A stretch of 64,000 nucleotides of DNA, from positions 248,001 to 312,000 of the forward strand of contig NZ_NFJR01000001.1 of the NCBI RefSeq assembly GCF_002159975.1, given 5' to 3'. A model generated the notes under the pieces. The model was not told where the DNA came from and made no database searches. It saw nothing but the letters and a program-made list of their open reading frames with translations. The position numbers and the translations under genes are program-made. This DNA comes from Barnesiella sp. An22. GTDB taxonomy: Bacteria; Bacteroidota; Bacteroidia; Bacteroidales; Barnesiellaceae. This document shows, piece after piece, positions 18,820 through 27,513 of the stretch (its first letter is position 1; every line of letters starts with the position of its first letter).

Positions 18820-20919
18820 ATGGAAAATGTTCGGAAGTATTTCAAACGTGATATCAGTTGGTTATCTTTCAATTACCGGGTATTGATGGAGGCCATGGAC
18901 AAGACGGTGCCGTTGTTCGACCGCATCAGGTTTCTGTCGATATACCAGTCGAATCAAGAGGAATTTTATCGCGTGAGGGTTTCGGAGTATCACCAGATTC
19001 TGTCGGACTCTGCGAAAAGCGACGAGGAGAAGGAGCAGGCCGAGCGTACCTTGGAGTCGATTAACCGGGAAGTCAACCAGCAGGTCGACGACTTCAACAA
19101 ATTCTTTTTCAACGACATCATCCCCGAACTCGAGCGCGAGGGTATGGTGCTGTACCATCAGGAGAAAATCGAGGAGTGCCACCGGGACGAGGTGCGAAAC
19201 TTCTTTAAAGAAGAGGTATTCCCTTTCTTGCAGCCGGTGTTGATATTGAAAGACGACATCGTCTCTTTCCTGCGCGACAACCGGCTCTACCTGGCCATCA
19301 AAATGTATCGGAAGAGCGAACGCAACAACCCCGACCGACAACCGTTCTATGCCCAGATAAAGATTCCGTTCAGCAAAGTGCCGCGGTTTATCAAGCTCAC
19401 TCCGCACAACGGAAAGAACTACGTGATGTTTATCGACGACATGATTGCCTTGAACCTCGACATCGTCTTCCCGGGATTCGACATCGACTCGCACTATGCG
19501 ATACGGGTCTCGCGCGATGCCGACTTTTCCATCGAGCCCAAAGAGGGGGCCAACATTGTCGATGCCGTGCGCAAGCGGGTCAAGAAACGCAAGATCGGCA
19601 ACGCCAACCGGTTGGTCTACGACGGCTGCATGCCTCGCGACATGCTGGAGTATATCTGCGAAGCCTACGACATTCCGCACGGACAGTGCATCCGCTCGAG
19701 CCGGTATCTGAATCTGGAGGACCTGACCAAACTGCCCAACCTCACCGGCAAGGTGTTGAGCGAAACTCTCCCCTCGCCCATGCGGCTGCCCATCTTCGAC
19801 AACGCCCCGTCGATGTTCGAGGTGATTCGCCATCGCGACTTTCTGATACATTTCCCCTATCAGTCGTTCGACTACCTCACCCGGTTCCTGACCGAGGCTG
19901 CCGAGAACCCGGCCGTGACTGAAATAAAACTCACACAATATCGGGTAGCCGAAAACTCCGAAGTGATAGACCAGTTGCTCTACGCCGCCAAACAGGGGAA
20001 ACAGGTGACGGTATATGTCGAAATCAAAGCCCGGTTCGACGAGGAGAACAACATCATCACCTCGGAACTGATGCAGGAGTCGGGTGTTCGTGTCGTATAC
20101 AGCACCCCGGGATTGAAGGTCCATGCCAAGGCCTTATTGGTCAAGTGTGCCCCTACCGACAGCTCTCACCCCCAAGCCTATGCTTTCATGAGTACCGGCA
20201 ACTTCAACGAAGACACAGCCCGCATCTACTCCGACATGGGGCTGTTTACCGTCAACCGCGCCATTACGAGCGAACTCGACAAGCTCTTCTCCATACTCGA
20301 CGGTTCTTCAAAAGACCGCGATTTCAAGACGTTGCTCGTGGCCCAGTTCAACATGGTCGACGAGTTGAAACGGAAAATACGTTTCGAGATGGAAGAGGCC
20401 CGTCAGGGACGGAAGGCACACATCATTCTGAAAATGAACGGCCTGCACGACACGGGCATGATTGATGCCCTCTACGATGCCAGCGAGGCAGGCGTACACA
20501 TCGACCTGCTGGTGCGCGGCATCAACTGCCTGGTACCCAACCAGCCTTACAGCCGCAACATACACATGACGCGCATCATCGACTCGTACCTCGAGCATGC
20601 CCGCATCTGGTACTTCTATGCCGGGGGACGCGAAGAGGTATATCTGTCATCGGCCGACTGGATGCGCCGCAACCTGAACCGCCGCATCGAGACCGCCGTA
20701 CCCATTTTCGACCAGCATATCAAAAACGAAATCCTGTCGGTCATAGACCTGCAGTTGCGAGACAATGTAAAAGCCTGCCGCATAGACGAATATCTGGGTA
20801 ACCAATATGTCCGCACCCCAGGCCCACCCATACGCTCGCAACGGATGTGCTTCCACCTGCTGGAGCAGTACTCTACCCCCGACTCTGCTGCGGGCATGCC
20901 CGAGATATTTATCAGCTAG
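18820..20919 (+). CDS. ppk1: Polyphosphate kinase 1
   Basis: The 699-residue enzyme reversibly polymerises the gamma-phosphate of ATP into inorganic polyphosphate. The N-terminal domain begins YFKRDISWLSFNYRVLMEAMD. The autophosphorylated His lies in STPGLKVHAKALLVKC, and the second conserved His in SYLEHARIWYFYAGG, followed by EVYLSSADWMRRNLNRRIE. The ATG at 18820 is chosen because MENVRKYFKRDISWLSFN matches the family N-terminus; the open frame begins earlier at 18748. It appears to be a single-gene unit. Confidence 0.97.
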   Translation: MENVRKYFKRDISWLSFNYRVLMEAMDKTVPLFDRIRFLSIYQSNQEEFYRVRVSEYHQILSDSAKSDEEKEQAERTLESINREVNQQVDDFNKFFFNDIIPELEREGMVLYHQEKIEECHRDEVRNFFKEEVFPFLQPVLILKDDIVSFLRDNRLYLAIKMYRKSERNNPDRQPFYAQIKIPFSKVPRFIKLTPHNGKNYVMFIDDMIALNLDIVFPGFDIDSHYAIRVSRDADFSIEPKEGANIVDAVRKRVKKRKIGNANRLVYDGCMPRDMLEYICEAYDIPHGQCIRSSRYLNLEDLTKLPNLTGKVLSETLPSPMRLPIFDNAPSMFEVIRHRDFLIHFPYQSFDYLTRFLTEAAENPAVTEIKLTQYRVAENSEVIDQLLYAAKQGKQVTVYVEIKARFDEENNIITSELMQESGVRVVYSTPGLKVHAKALLVKCAPTDSSHPQAYAFMSTGNFNEDTARIYSDMGLFTVNRAITSELDKLFSILDGSSKDRDFKTLLVAQFNMVDELKRKIRFEMEEARQGRKAHIILKMNGLHDTGMIDALYDASEAGVHIDLLVRGINCLVPNQPYSRNIHMTRIIDSYLEHARIWYFYAGGREEVYLSSADWMRRNLNRRIETAVPIFDQHIKNEILSVIDLQLRDNVKACRIDEYLGNQYVRTPGPPIRSQRMCFHLLEQYSTPDSAAGMPEIFIS

Positions 20920-21019
20920 CTACTGCTCTTGTCGATATTAAGTTAAAGAACAGGTACAAGGCTCCAATAATTCCGAACAAAAGAATAAAGATTATTATAC
21001 GTATATTATTCTTTTTATA

Positions 21020-21027
21020 TACTTTTG
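21020..21027 (+). promoter_or_regulatory. -7 promoter element
   Basis: TACTTTTG matches TAnnTTTG, 23 bases before the start codon at 21051. Confidence 0.65.
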
Positions 21028-21050
21028 TCCTGAAACAAAGATCTAAAATT

Positions 21051-21998
21051 ATGAAACGAATTGTACTCTTATGTCTTATCGGAATGTCGATAATACCTCT
21101 GTCGGCTCAGACTCTGAAAAAGCAGAACCAAATGTTGAAGGATTCGATCGGTGTCATGCAAAAAGTCATCGACGAAAAGACAACCGCCAATCAGACACTG
21201 TCGCAGGAAAACTCGACCCTCAAAAGCAAACACGCACTACTCCTGGCTACTAAAGACTCGCTTGACGGAGCACAGAAAAACTTGTTGGGCAAATACAAGG
21301 AGCTGTCGGTCGAGAACGACCAACTGAAAGATTCGCTCTTTGTCTATCGCAACCAGAACAAAGCATTGCGTAATCAGGTAGACAGCCTTAACACTTCGCT
21401 GGTAAACCTCACCAACGAGATGAACGCCAAACTCGAATATCTGGCTCGTCAGGAAAAGATTTGGAAACGCAGCAAATACTTTTATATCGCCTATGGTATG
21501 ACCTCGCTCGACCGAGGTAACGGACAACCGAAATTGAACAGCGATTTTGCATTCTCTATCGGACGTGGCAAAACCTATTACCTGCACAAAAAACCGCTTC
21601 TGGGTATGATCAAATTCGGTTTGGACTGGACCTTCTTCGACATTGCCGTAGCTCAATACGAAGAGGAAGACGGACTCTATACCCGGGACGACAGTGATAT
21701 TTACAAAGGAGAAATCTCCATGCAGTTCGGCCCCTCGATTACCGTCAACCCTATCGACTTCCTGAAGGTCAATCTCTATTTCCGCTACGACCCCACCTAC
21801 TCGATGATGTTCAATACCAACGGCAACGAGTTCAAAGGCAACTACGGCTCTTACTTCAATACCGGTTTGGCTGCTTCATACAAAGTTATCTCGCTGGGCT
21901 ATGAATACCGTTGGGGCTCTACTTCATATAAAATCGACGACGAGAACCAGACCTGGAAAACGTCGGGTAACTACTTCTACATCAGTTTCCGGTTCTAA
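21051..21998 (+). CDS. Outer-membrane protein with periplasmic coiled coil
   Basis: I recognise no named family. The 315-residue product has a signal peptide (MKRIVLLCLIGMSIIPLSAQ), then about 110 residues of regular heptads rich in Leu, Lys, Asn and Gln (NQTLSQENSTLKSKHALL; LNTSLVNLTNEMNAKLEYLA) that predict a long coiled coil. A beta-rich part from about 140 ends with a terminal Phe (YFYISFRF), typical of an outer-membrane barrel. It has its own -7 element and terminator, so it is monocistronic. It may span from the outer membrane into the periplasm as a scaffold or tether; that is inference. Confidence 0.75.
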   Translation: MKRIVLLCLIGMSIIPLSAQTLKKQNQMLKDSIGVMQKVIDEKTTANQTLSQENSTLKSKHALLLATKDSLDGAQKNLLGKYKELSVENDQLKDSLFVYRNQNKALRNQVDSLNTSLVNLTNEMNAKLEYLARQEKIWKRSKYFYIAYGMTSLDRGNGQPKLNSDFAFSIGRGKTYYLHKKPLLGMIKFGLDWTFFDIAVAQYEEEDGLYTRDDSDIYKGEISMQFGPSITVNPIDFLKVNLYFRYDPTYSMMFNTNGNEFKGNYGSYFNTGLAASYKVISLGYEYRWGSTSYKIDDENQTWKTSGNYFYISFRF

Positions 21999-22022
21999 AT
22001 TCATCGGAGAAAAAATCATATC

Positions 22023-22059
22023 ATACCGACTGAAGTCTCCCTTCGGTCGGTATTTTTTT
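22023..22059 (+). terminator. Terminator of the coiled-coil protein gene
   Basis: A 13-bp stem (22023-22035 with 22041-22053, including one G-T pair), a 5-base loop and seven T. Confidence 0.92.
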
Positions 22060-22183
22060 ACCCATTCTTTTCTTCAGCTCCGTTCCCAAACTTTTCACAA
22101 CCATCGAGCGTTTATAAAAAGGCCGGCAACAGGCTCAGTGACGAGAAATACATTCACCCCCATGGGGTTCGTAAATATTTTCA

Positions 22184-22191
22184 TACCTTTG
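22184..22191 (+). promoter_or_regulatory. -7 promoter element
   Basis: TACCTTTG matches TAnnTTTG, 46 bases before the amidase start at 22238. Confidence 0.6.
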
Positions 22192-22237
22192 AATCGGCCA
22201 GACTATCGCACATGTTCTAACTTAATATACAGCAACG

Positions 22238-23314
22238 ATGAAACGATTATTTTCCTTACTGATTGCGGCTGCCGCTATTGCTACCCCACAGCTATGGGCG
22301 TGCACGGGAATTACCCTCACGGTAAAAGACGGTTCCAAAATCGTAGCCCGTACCATCGAATGGGGCGGCAGCGACTTGAACAGCCAATATGTGATTGTTC
22401 CCCGCGGATACGAACAACGCTCCTATGTACCGGGCGGGCAACAAACCGGCATGAAATTTACAGCCAAATATGGCTATGTGGGATTGGCCGTAGAGCAAAA
22501 AGAGTTTGTAGCCGAAGGGATGAACGAGGCCGGATTGTCGGCCGGGCTCTTCTACTTTCCCAATTACGGACAATACGAAGCCTATAACCCGGCACAACAA
22601 GCCTCGAGCATGGCCGACCTGCAACTGGTTGCCTGGATTCTGGGCAACTTCGCCACTGTCGACGAAGCCATCGAAGGACTGAAAACGGTGCACGTCGTAT
22701 CGATAGACCCGCGGGCCTCGACGGTCCACTGGCGCATGACCGACGTAACAGGCCGCCAAGTGGTGCTGGAGATTATTGCCGGCAAGATGCAATTTTATGA
22801 AAACAAGCTGGGGGTACTCACCAACTCGCCGGGCTTCGATTGGCAAATGACCAATCTCAACAACTACATCAACCTCTATCCGGGAACGACCGAACCCAAG
22901 TCGTTCGGCGACATCAAGCTATCCTCGTTCGGTGCCGGCAGCGGATTTCTGGGTCTTCCCGGCGACATCACACCGCCCTCCCGCTTTGTGCGTGCGGCCT
23001 TTTACCAGACCACCGCTCCACAGTCCCAGTCTGCAATCGAAGCCGTTACCGAGAGTTTCCACATTCTCAACAACTTCGACATCCCCATAGGAGCTGAGTT
23101 TACGACCGGTCAGACTCCTACCGACATCCCCAGCGCTACGCAATGGACTTCGGCTGCCGACATGGCCAACCGCCTGCTCTACTACCGCACCATGTACAAC
23201 AGCGCCATCCGCTGCTTCGATCTGAAGAGCATCGACTTCGGTCGAGTCAAATATCAGGTACAACCGCTCGACGCCGTCAAGCAACAACCCATACAGACTA
23301 TTCGAATCAAATAA
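22238..23314 (+). CDS. Choloylglycine hydrolase / linear amide hydrolase family protein
   Basis: The 358-residue Ntn-hydrolase has a signal peptide whose cleavage after Ala21 would expose Cys22 (ACTGITLTVKDGSKIVARTIEW) as the N-terminal nucleophile. Family residues include the RTIEW segment, the Asn in LTNSPGFDWQMTNLNNY and the downstream GLPGDITPPSRFVRA motif, whose Arg is catalytic in bile salt hydrolases. Members split bile acid conjugates, penicillin V or N-acyl homoserine lactones. Substrate specificity cannot be read here. Export to the periplasm fits the gut Bacteroidales homologues. Confidence 0.92.
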   Translation: MKRLFSLLIAAAAIATPQLWACTGITLTVKDGSKIVARTIEWGGSDLNSQYVIVPRGYEQRSYVPGGQQTGMKFTAKYGYVGLAVEQKEFVAEGMNEAGLSAGLFYFPNYGQYEAYNPAQQASSMADLQLVAWILGNFATVDEAIEGLKTVHVVSIDPRASTVHWRMTDVTGRQVVLEIIAGKMQFYENKLGVLTNSPGFDWQMTNLNNYINLYPGTTEPKSFGDIKLSSFGAGSGFLGLPGDITPPSRFVRAAFYQTTAPQSQSAIEAVTESFHILNNFDIPIGAEFTTGQTPTDIPSATQWTSAADMANRLLYYRTMYNSAIRCFDLKSIDFGRVKYQVQPLDAVKQQPIQTIRIK

Positions 23315-23341
23315 CCTGCGAGCTGCAAGTTGCAGAAAACA

Positions 23342-23376
23342 AAACAGCCGGTCACCACTCGGGTGACCGGCTGTTT
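23342..23376. terminator. Bidirectional terminator between convergent genes
   Basis: A perfect palindromic stem (GCCGGTCACC pairs with GGTGACCGGC, extended by AAACA/TGTTT) around a short loop. A and T runs on both sides serve the amidase gene on plus and the zinc-ribbon gene on minus. Confidence 0.88.
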
Positions 23377-23395
23377 CCATATCGTTTCAATCGAT

Positions 23396-24166
23396 TTAAT
23401 GCTCTTCCTTTACACCGGCAAGTTCCGGGTCAATCATGATACGTCCGCAGTATTCGCAAACGATAATCTTTTTACGCATCTTGATGTCGAGCTGTCTTTG
23501 AGGCGGAATGCGGTTGAAGCAACCACCGCAAGAGTCGCGTTGGATGTAAACCACAGCCAGACCGTTGCGGGCATTCTTGCGGATGCGCTTGAAGGCAGCG
23601 AGCAAACGGGGCTCTACCTTGTTCTCGAGTTTCTTGGCCTTCTCTCTCAACTTCTCCTCGTCCTGTTTCGTCTCCGAAACGATTTCGTCGAGTTCGCTCT
23701 TCTTCTCGGCCAGGATATGCTGACGATCCTGCAGCGTCTCTTCCGAAGCAGCCACCTCTTTGCTCTTGGCCTCTTGTGCGGCAATGTATTCGTTGATACG
23801 TTTCTCGCACAACTGAATTTCGAGAGTCTGATACTCTATCTCTTTCGAGAGGAAGTCAAATTCGCGATTGTTGCGCACATTGTCTTGCTGCTTGGTATAT
23901 TTGTCGATAAGCGTTTGGGCGTTTTGTATTTCTACTTTTTTGGCCGCTACGGCAGCTTTCAGGTCTTCTATCTCGGTATGATAGTTTTTGATACGCGTTT
24001 CAAGACCGGCAATTTCGTCTTCGAGGTCCTGAACTTCGAGGGGCAGTTCGCCTCTCAGCGTCTTTATTCTATCGATCTCCGAGAGAATGGTTTGCAAATC
24101 GTACAGTGTTTTCAACTTCTCTTCCACTGTATATTCTTTTTCAGCTTTTGTTTTGTCAGTAGCCAT
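23396..24166 (-). CDS. Coiled-coil protein with C-terminal zinc ribbon (zf-RING_7)
   Basis: The 256-residue protein consists of a long coiled coil (residues about 15-185) and a C-terminal C4 zinc ribbon with the pairs CGGC and CEYC (CGGCFNRIPPQRQ ... IIVCEYCGRIMI). Related proteins (zf-RING_7 / CT398-like) are widespread; their role is unclear, with links to flagellar or secretion regulation in some phyla and nucleic acid binding suggested in others. It starts 3 bases after the Nif3-like gene, in the aspS operon. Confidence 0.9.
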   Translation of the reverse strand: MATDKTKAEKEYTVEEKLKTLYDLQTILSEIDRIKTLRGELPLEVQDLEDEIAGLETRIKNYHTEIEDLKAAVAAKKVEIQNAQTLIDKYTKQQDNVRNNREFDFLSKEIEYQTLEIQLCEKRINEYIAAQEAKSKEVAASEETLQDRQHILAEKKSELDEIVSETKQDEEKLREKAKKLENKVEPRLLAAFKRIRKNARNGLAVVYIQRDSCGGCFNRIPPQRQLDIKMRKKIIVCEYCGRIMIDPELAGVKEEH

Positions 24167-24169
24167 ACG

Positions 24170-25267
24170 TTACAAATAATTTATCGGATTTGTATCTACT
24201 TGTGTAGAACGGATTGCAAAGGTAGGGAAATTTTTTTGAATAATCTCACAAAAAATCTCTTTTGTATATTGTTCACTCTCATAGTGACCGATTTCGGCCA
24301 GCAGGATACGCGACTCATATTCGAAATAATCGTGATACCGTATCTCACCCGTCACAAACATATCGGCTCCGACGGCAACGGCTCTCGACATGAGCGATGC
24401 TCCGGCACCGCCACACAGGGCCACACGCGAAATCTTGCGCCCGTGCAGAGGCGAATGCTTCACACAACCTACCGCAAAGGTATCTTTCAGCTTCTCCAGC
24501 ACCAGCAGTTCGTCGGCCGGTTCAGGCAAATTGCCCACCACTCCGGCCCCCACCTGCTCCCAGCGATTGGCCAGAGGTATCCAGTCGAAAGCCGGTTCTT
24601 CGTAGGGATGGCTCCGCTTCAAGGCGGTCTCGACGGCACCCTGCATGTAGACGGGCACGATTACTTCGAGTCGAGTCTCGGACTCGCGATGCTGCTCGCC
24701 TATCGTACCGCAATAGGGATGAGCCTGCACCCCGGGACGATAGGTACCCTCGCCCTCCTGACCGAAACTGCACTGGTCGTAATTGCCGATATGTCCAGCC
24801 CCGGCCTCGAACAGAGCGGTTCTCACCGCTTCGACATGAGAAACAGGCACATAGGTAACCAGTTTCATCAGCAACCCGGGCATGGGGTCGAGCACCCGCA
24901 CCTCAGTCAAGCCCAACTTGCGGGCCATTCTGAACGAGACACCGCCCGGAGCATTATCGAGATTGGTATGGGCGGCATAGATGGCTATGTTGTGTTGGAT
25001 TGCCTTGATGACAATACGCTCGACATAGCTCCTCCCCGTAATCGATTTCAGCCCCTTGAAGAGCAGGGGGTGATGCGACACAATCAAGTTATAGCCCAAG
25101 GCGATAGCTTCGTCGACAACCCCTTCGGTCACATCGAGACACACAACCGCTCCCGAAACCGGCTGAAACCGGTTGCCCACCTGCAACCCGGCATTGTCGT
25201 ACGACTCTTGCCAGGCGACAGGTGCTACCGACTCGATGGTCTCTATAATATCATTTAGAATTACCAC
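24170..25267 (-). CDS. Nif3-like dinuclear metal centre protein (DUF34)
   Basis: The 365-residue protein belongs to the Nif3/YbgI/YqfO family, which forms hexameric toroids with a two-metal site. Metal ligands are visible in NLIVSHHPLLF (His pair), AAHTNLDNAPGG and the late MFVTGEIRYHDYFE plus GHYESEQYTKE. The insert between halves (residues about 125-235) gives the long, YqfO-like form. The function has been proposed to be a GTP cyclohydrolase-like or metal-handling protein but is unproven. The start appears to be GTG at 25267, 6 bases after aspS. Confidence 0.92.
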   Translation of the reverse strand: MVILNDIIETIESVAPVAWQESYDNAGLQVGNRFQPVSGAVVCLDVTEGVVDEAIALGYNLIVSHHPLLFKGLKSITGRSYVERIVIKAIQHNIAIYAAHTNLDNAPGGVSFRMARKLGLTEVRVLDPMPGLLMKLVTYVPVSHVEAVRTALFEAGAGHIGNYDQCSFGQEGEGTYRPGVQAHPYCGTIGEQHRESETRLEVIVPVYMQGAVETALKRSHPYEEPAFDWIPLANRWEQVGAGVVGNLPEPADELLVLEKLKDTFAVGCVKHSPLHGRKISRVALCGGAGASLMSRAVAVGADMFVTGEIRYHDYFEYESRILLAEIGHYESEQYTKEIFCEIIQKNFPTFAIRSTQVDTNPINYL

Positions 25268-25273
25268 GTGCTG

Positions 25274-27028
25274 TTAATCCTTCAAATCTACTTTGATACA
25301 CAATTCGTTCAATTGCGAGTCGTCCAGCGGCGACGGTGCATTGAGCATGACATCGCGACCCGAGTTGTTCTTGGGGAATGCGATGCAGTCGCGAATCGAA
25401 TCAAGACCGGCAAACATCGATACCAGGCGGTCGAGACCGAATGCCAGACCTCCGTGAGGAGGAGCTCCGTATTTGAAGGCATTCATCAGGAAGCCGAATT
25501 GAGCCTCGGCCTGCTCTTCGGTGAATCCCAGCAGGCGGAACATGTGGTCTTGCAACTCGCTGTCGTGAATACGGATAGAACCGCCGCCCAGCTCTACGCC
25601 ATTGATTACCATGTCGTAGGCATTGGCCCGCACGGTTCCCGTATCGGTATCGAGCAGGGGAATATCTTCGGCCTTGGGCGAGGTGAAGGGGTGGTGCATC
25701 GCATAGAAGCGTTGTGTCTCGTCGTCCCACTCGAACAAGGGGAAGTCGATAACCCACAGCGGAGCAAAGGTATTCTTATCGCGCAAGCCCAGACGCGAAC
25801 CCATCTCCAGACGCAGTTCGCACAGTGCCTTGCGGGTCTTCATCGCAGGACCGGCCAGAATCAGCAGCAGGTCGCCCGGTTTGGCTCCGAAACGTTCGCC
25901 CCACTTCTTCAGGTCGTCGGGCGAATAGAATTTGTCGACCGACGACTTGGGATTTCCGTTCTCGTCGAAACGTACATAAATCAAGCCCTTGGCTCCGATT
26001 TGCGGACGTTTCACAAAGTCGGTCAACTCGTCGAGCTGTTTGCGCGAATAGGTAGCACACCCTTCGGCGCAGATACCGCCTACATACTCGGCACTGTCGA
26101 ACACCCCGAAGTTGTGGCCCTCGGTCAAATCCTTCAGTTCGACAAAGCGCATGCCGAAACGCATATCGGGTTTGTCGCTACCGTAGTATTTCATGGCATC
26201 GGCCCACGTCATGCGCAAGAACGGCTCGTTGAACTCGATACCGCGGATTTTCTTGAACAGATGCTTGATCATGCCCTCGAAGATATTGAGAATATCCTCT
26301 TGCTCCACAAACGACATTTCGCAGTCGATTTGCGTAAACTCGGGCTGACGGTCGGCCCGCAGGTCTTCGTCGCGGAAACACTTTACAATCTGGAAATAGC
26401 GGTCGAAGCCCGACACCATCAGCAACTGCTTGAGGGTTTGCGGCGACTGCGGCAACGCATAGAACTCGCCCGGATTCATTCTCGACGGTACCACAAAGTC
26501 GCGGGCTCCCTCGGGAGTCGATTTTATCAGCACAGGCGTCTCTACCTCGAGGAAGTTCAACTCGTCGAGATAACGGCGCACCTCGAAAGCCATCTTGTGA
26601 CGCAACTCGAGATTGCGGCGTACAATGGGACGGCGCAAATCGAGATAACGGTATTGCATGCGAATGTCGTCGCCACCATCCGATTCGTCTTCGATGGTAA
26701 AGGGCGGAGTCTCGGCCGTATGGAGAATGACCAGTTTCTCGGCTATGATTTCGATGTCGCCCGTCGGCAGATTGGCGTTCTTGTTCGAGCGCTCGGTCAC
26801 GGTACCCGTCACCTGTATCACATATTCGCGCCCCAGTTTATTGGCCTGGTCGCACAAACCGGCGTTGGTCTCCTGGTTAAATACCAACTGAGTGATACCG
26901 TAGCGATCGCGCAGATCGACAAAAGTCATACCACCCATCTTACGGCTGCGTTGCACCCAACCGGCCAGGGTTACCTGTTGGCCCACATGGCTCAATCGCA
27001 GCTCTCCACATGTATTCGTTCTATACAT
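25274..27028 (-). CDS. aspS: Aspartyl-tRNA synthetase
   Basis: A 584-residue class IIb synthetase of the bacterial type: N-terminal OB-fold ([26 protein letters not shown]), class II motif 2 region ([23 protein letters not shown]), a GAD-type insertion in the middle, and motif 3 ([16 protein letters not shown]). It charges tRNA-Asp. It heads an operon with the Nif3-like and zinc-ribbon genes. A -7 element is at 27105-27112. Confidence 0.98.
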   Translation of the reverse strand: MYRTNTCGELRLSHVGQQVTLAGWVQRSRKMGGMTFVDLRDRYGITQLVFNQETNAGLCDQANKLGREYVIQVTGTVTERSNKNANLPTGDIEIIAEKLVILHTAETPPFTIEDESDGGDDIRMQYRYLDLRRPIVRRNLELRHKMAFEVRRYLDELNFLEVETPVLIKSTPEGARDFVVPSRMNPGEFYALPQSPQTLKQLLMVSGFDRYFQIVKCFRDEDLRADRQPEFTQIDCEMSFVEQEDILNIFEGMIKHLFKKIRGIEFNEPFLRMTWADAMKYYGSDKPDMRFGMRFVELKDLTEGHNFGVFDSAEYVGGICAEGCATYSRKQLDELTDFVKRPQIGAKGLIYVRFDENGNPKSSVDKFYSPDDLKKWGERFGAKPGDLLLILAGPAMKTRKALCELRLEMGSRLGLRDKNTFAPLWVIDFPLFEWDDETQRFYAMHHPFTSPKAEDIPLLDTDTGTVRANAYDMVINGVELGGGSIRIHDSELQDHMFRLLGFTEEQAEAQFGFLMNAFKYGAPPHGGLAFGLDRLVSMFAGLDSIRDCIAFPKNNSGRDVMLNAPSPLDDSQLNELCIKVDLKD

Positions 27029-27104
27029 TGTTATAGGATTTATATGTTTTGTTGTTATTGATTTCGGTTACTCAACGGCATTCGGAACAGCCCGAATGTC
27101 CTTG

Positions 27105-27112
27105 CAAAATTA
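27105..27112 (-). promoter_or_regulatory. -7 promoter element for aspS
   Basis: Minus strand TAATTTTG. Just downstream, 27080-27101 can fold into a CATTCGG/CCGAATG hairpin at the expected 5' end of the mRNA. Confidence 0.55.
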
Positions 27113-27197
27113 AAATAAAACATCGGTAAACAGGTATCTTTTACCGAAGAATTTGATAAAAATATGGGCGCATAGTTGGCGATACGAAAAAAAGCAG

Positions 27198-27205
27198 TAA
27201 ATTTG
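27198..27205 (+). promoter_or_regulatory. -7 promoter element for tRNA-Pro
   Basis: TAAATTTG matches TAnnTTTG; TTGG lies 18 bases upstream in the -33 position. The tRNA begins 33 bases downstream. Confidence 0.65.
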
Positions 27206-27238
27206 CCCTGCCCAAAAAGAGAGGGCCATTGCTTGTTT

Positions 27239-27313
27239 CGGGGTGTAGCGCAGTCCGGTTAGCGCACCTGCTTTGGGAGCAGGGGGTCGTGGGTTCGAAT
27301 CCCGCTACCCCGA
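27239..27313 (+). tRNA. tRNA-Pro (anticodon TGG)
   Basis: Acceptor arms 27239-27245 and 27306-27312 pair (one G-T), with discriminator A. The anticodon stem CCTGC/GCAGG encloses the loop TTTGGGA, giving TGG. The T arm has TTCGAAT. The CCA end is not encoded. Confidence 0.97.
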
Positions 27314-27325
27314 CAAAACAATAAA

Positions 27326-27366
27326 GGCATTGGCAATCGTTGTTCATGCGGTTGCCAATGCCTTTT
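27326..27366 (+). terminator. Terminator of tRNA-Pro
   Basis: An 11-bp stem (GGCATTGGCAA with TTGCCAATGCC) followed by TTTT, 13 bases after the tRNA. Confidence 0.85.
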
Positions 27367-27421
27367 CTGTTTCACCCATCTCCTCACTCTACCCCACTCC
27401 ATTTGTATTCTTCCCTGGCGG

Positions 27422-27464
27422 GAAAAAAAAGAAAGGTTATCCGATTCACATCGGATAACCTTTC
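27422..27464 (-). terminator. Terminator of the SusCD-endoglycosidase locus
   Basis: A perfect 15-bp stem (27431-27445 with 27450-27464); on the minus strand it is followed by a run of eight T. It lies 50 bases after the stop of the endoglycosidase gene. Confidence 0.92.
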
Positions 27465-27513
27465 GAGAGAGGCAGTCTTTTTCAGACTGATTATAATCTA
27501 AAACAATCTTAGA

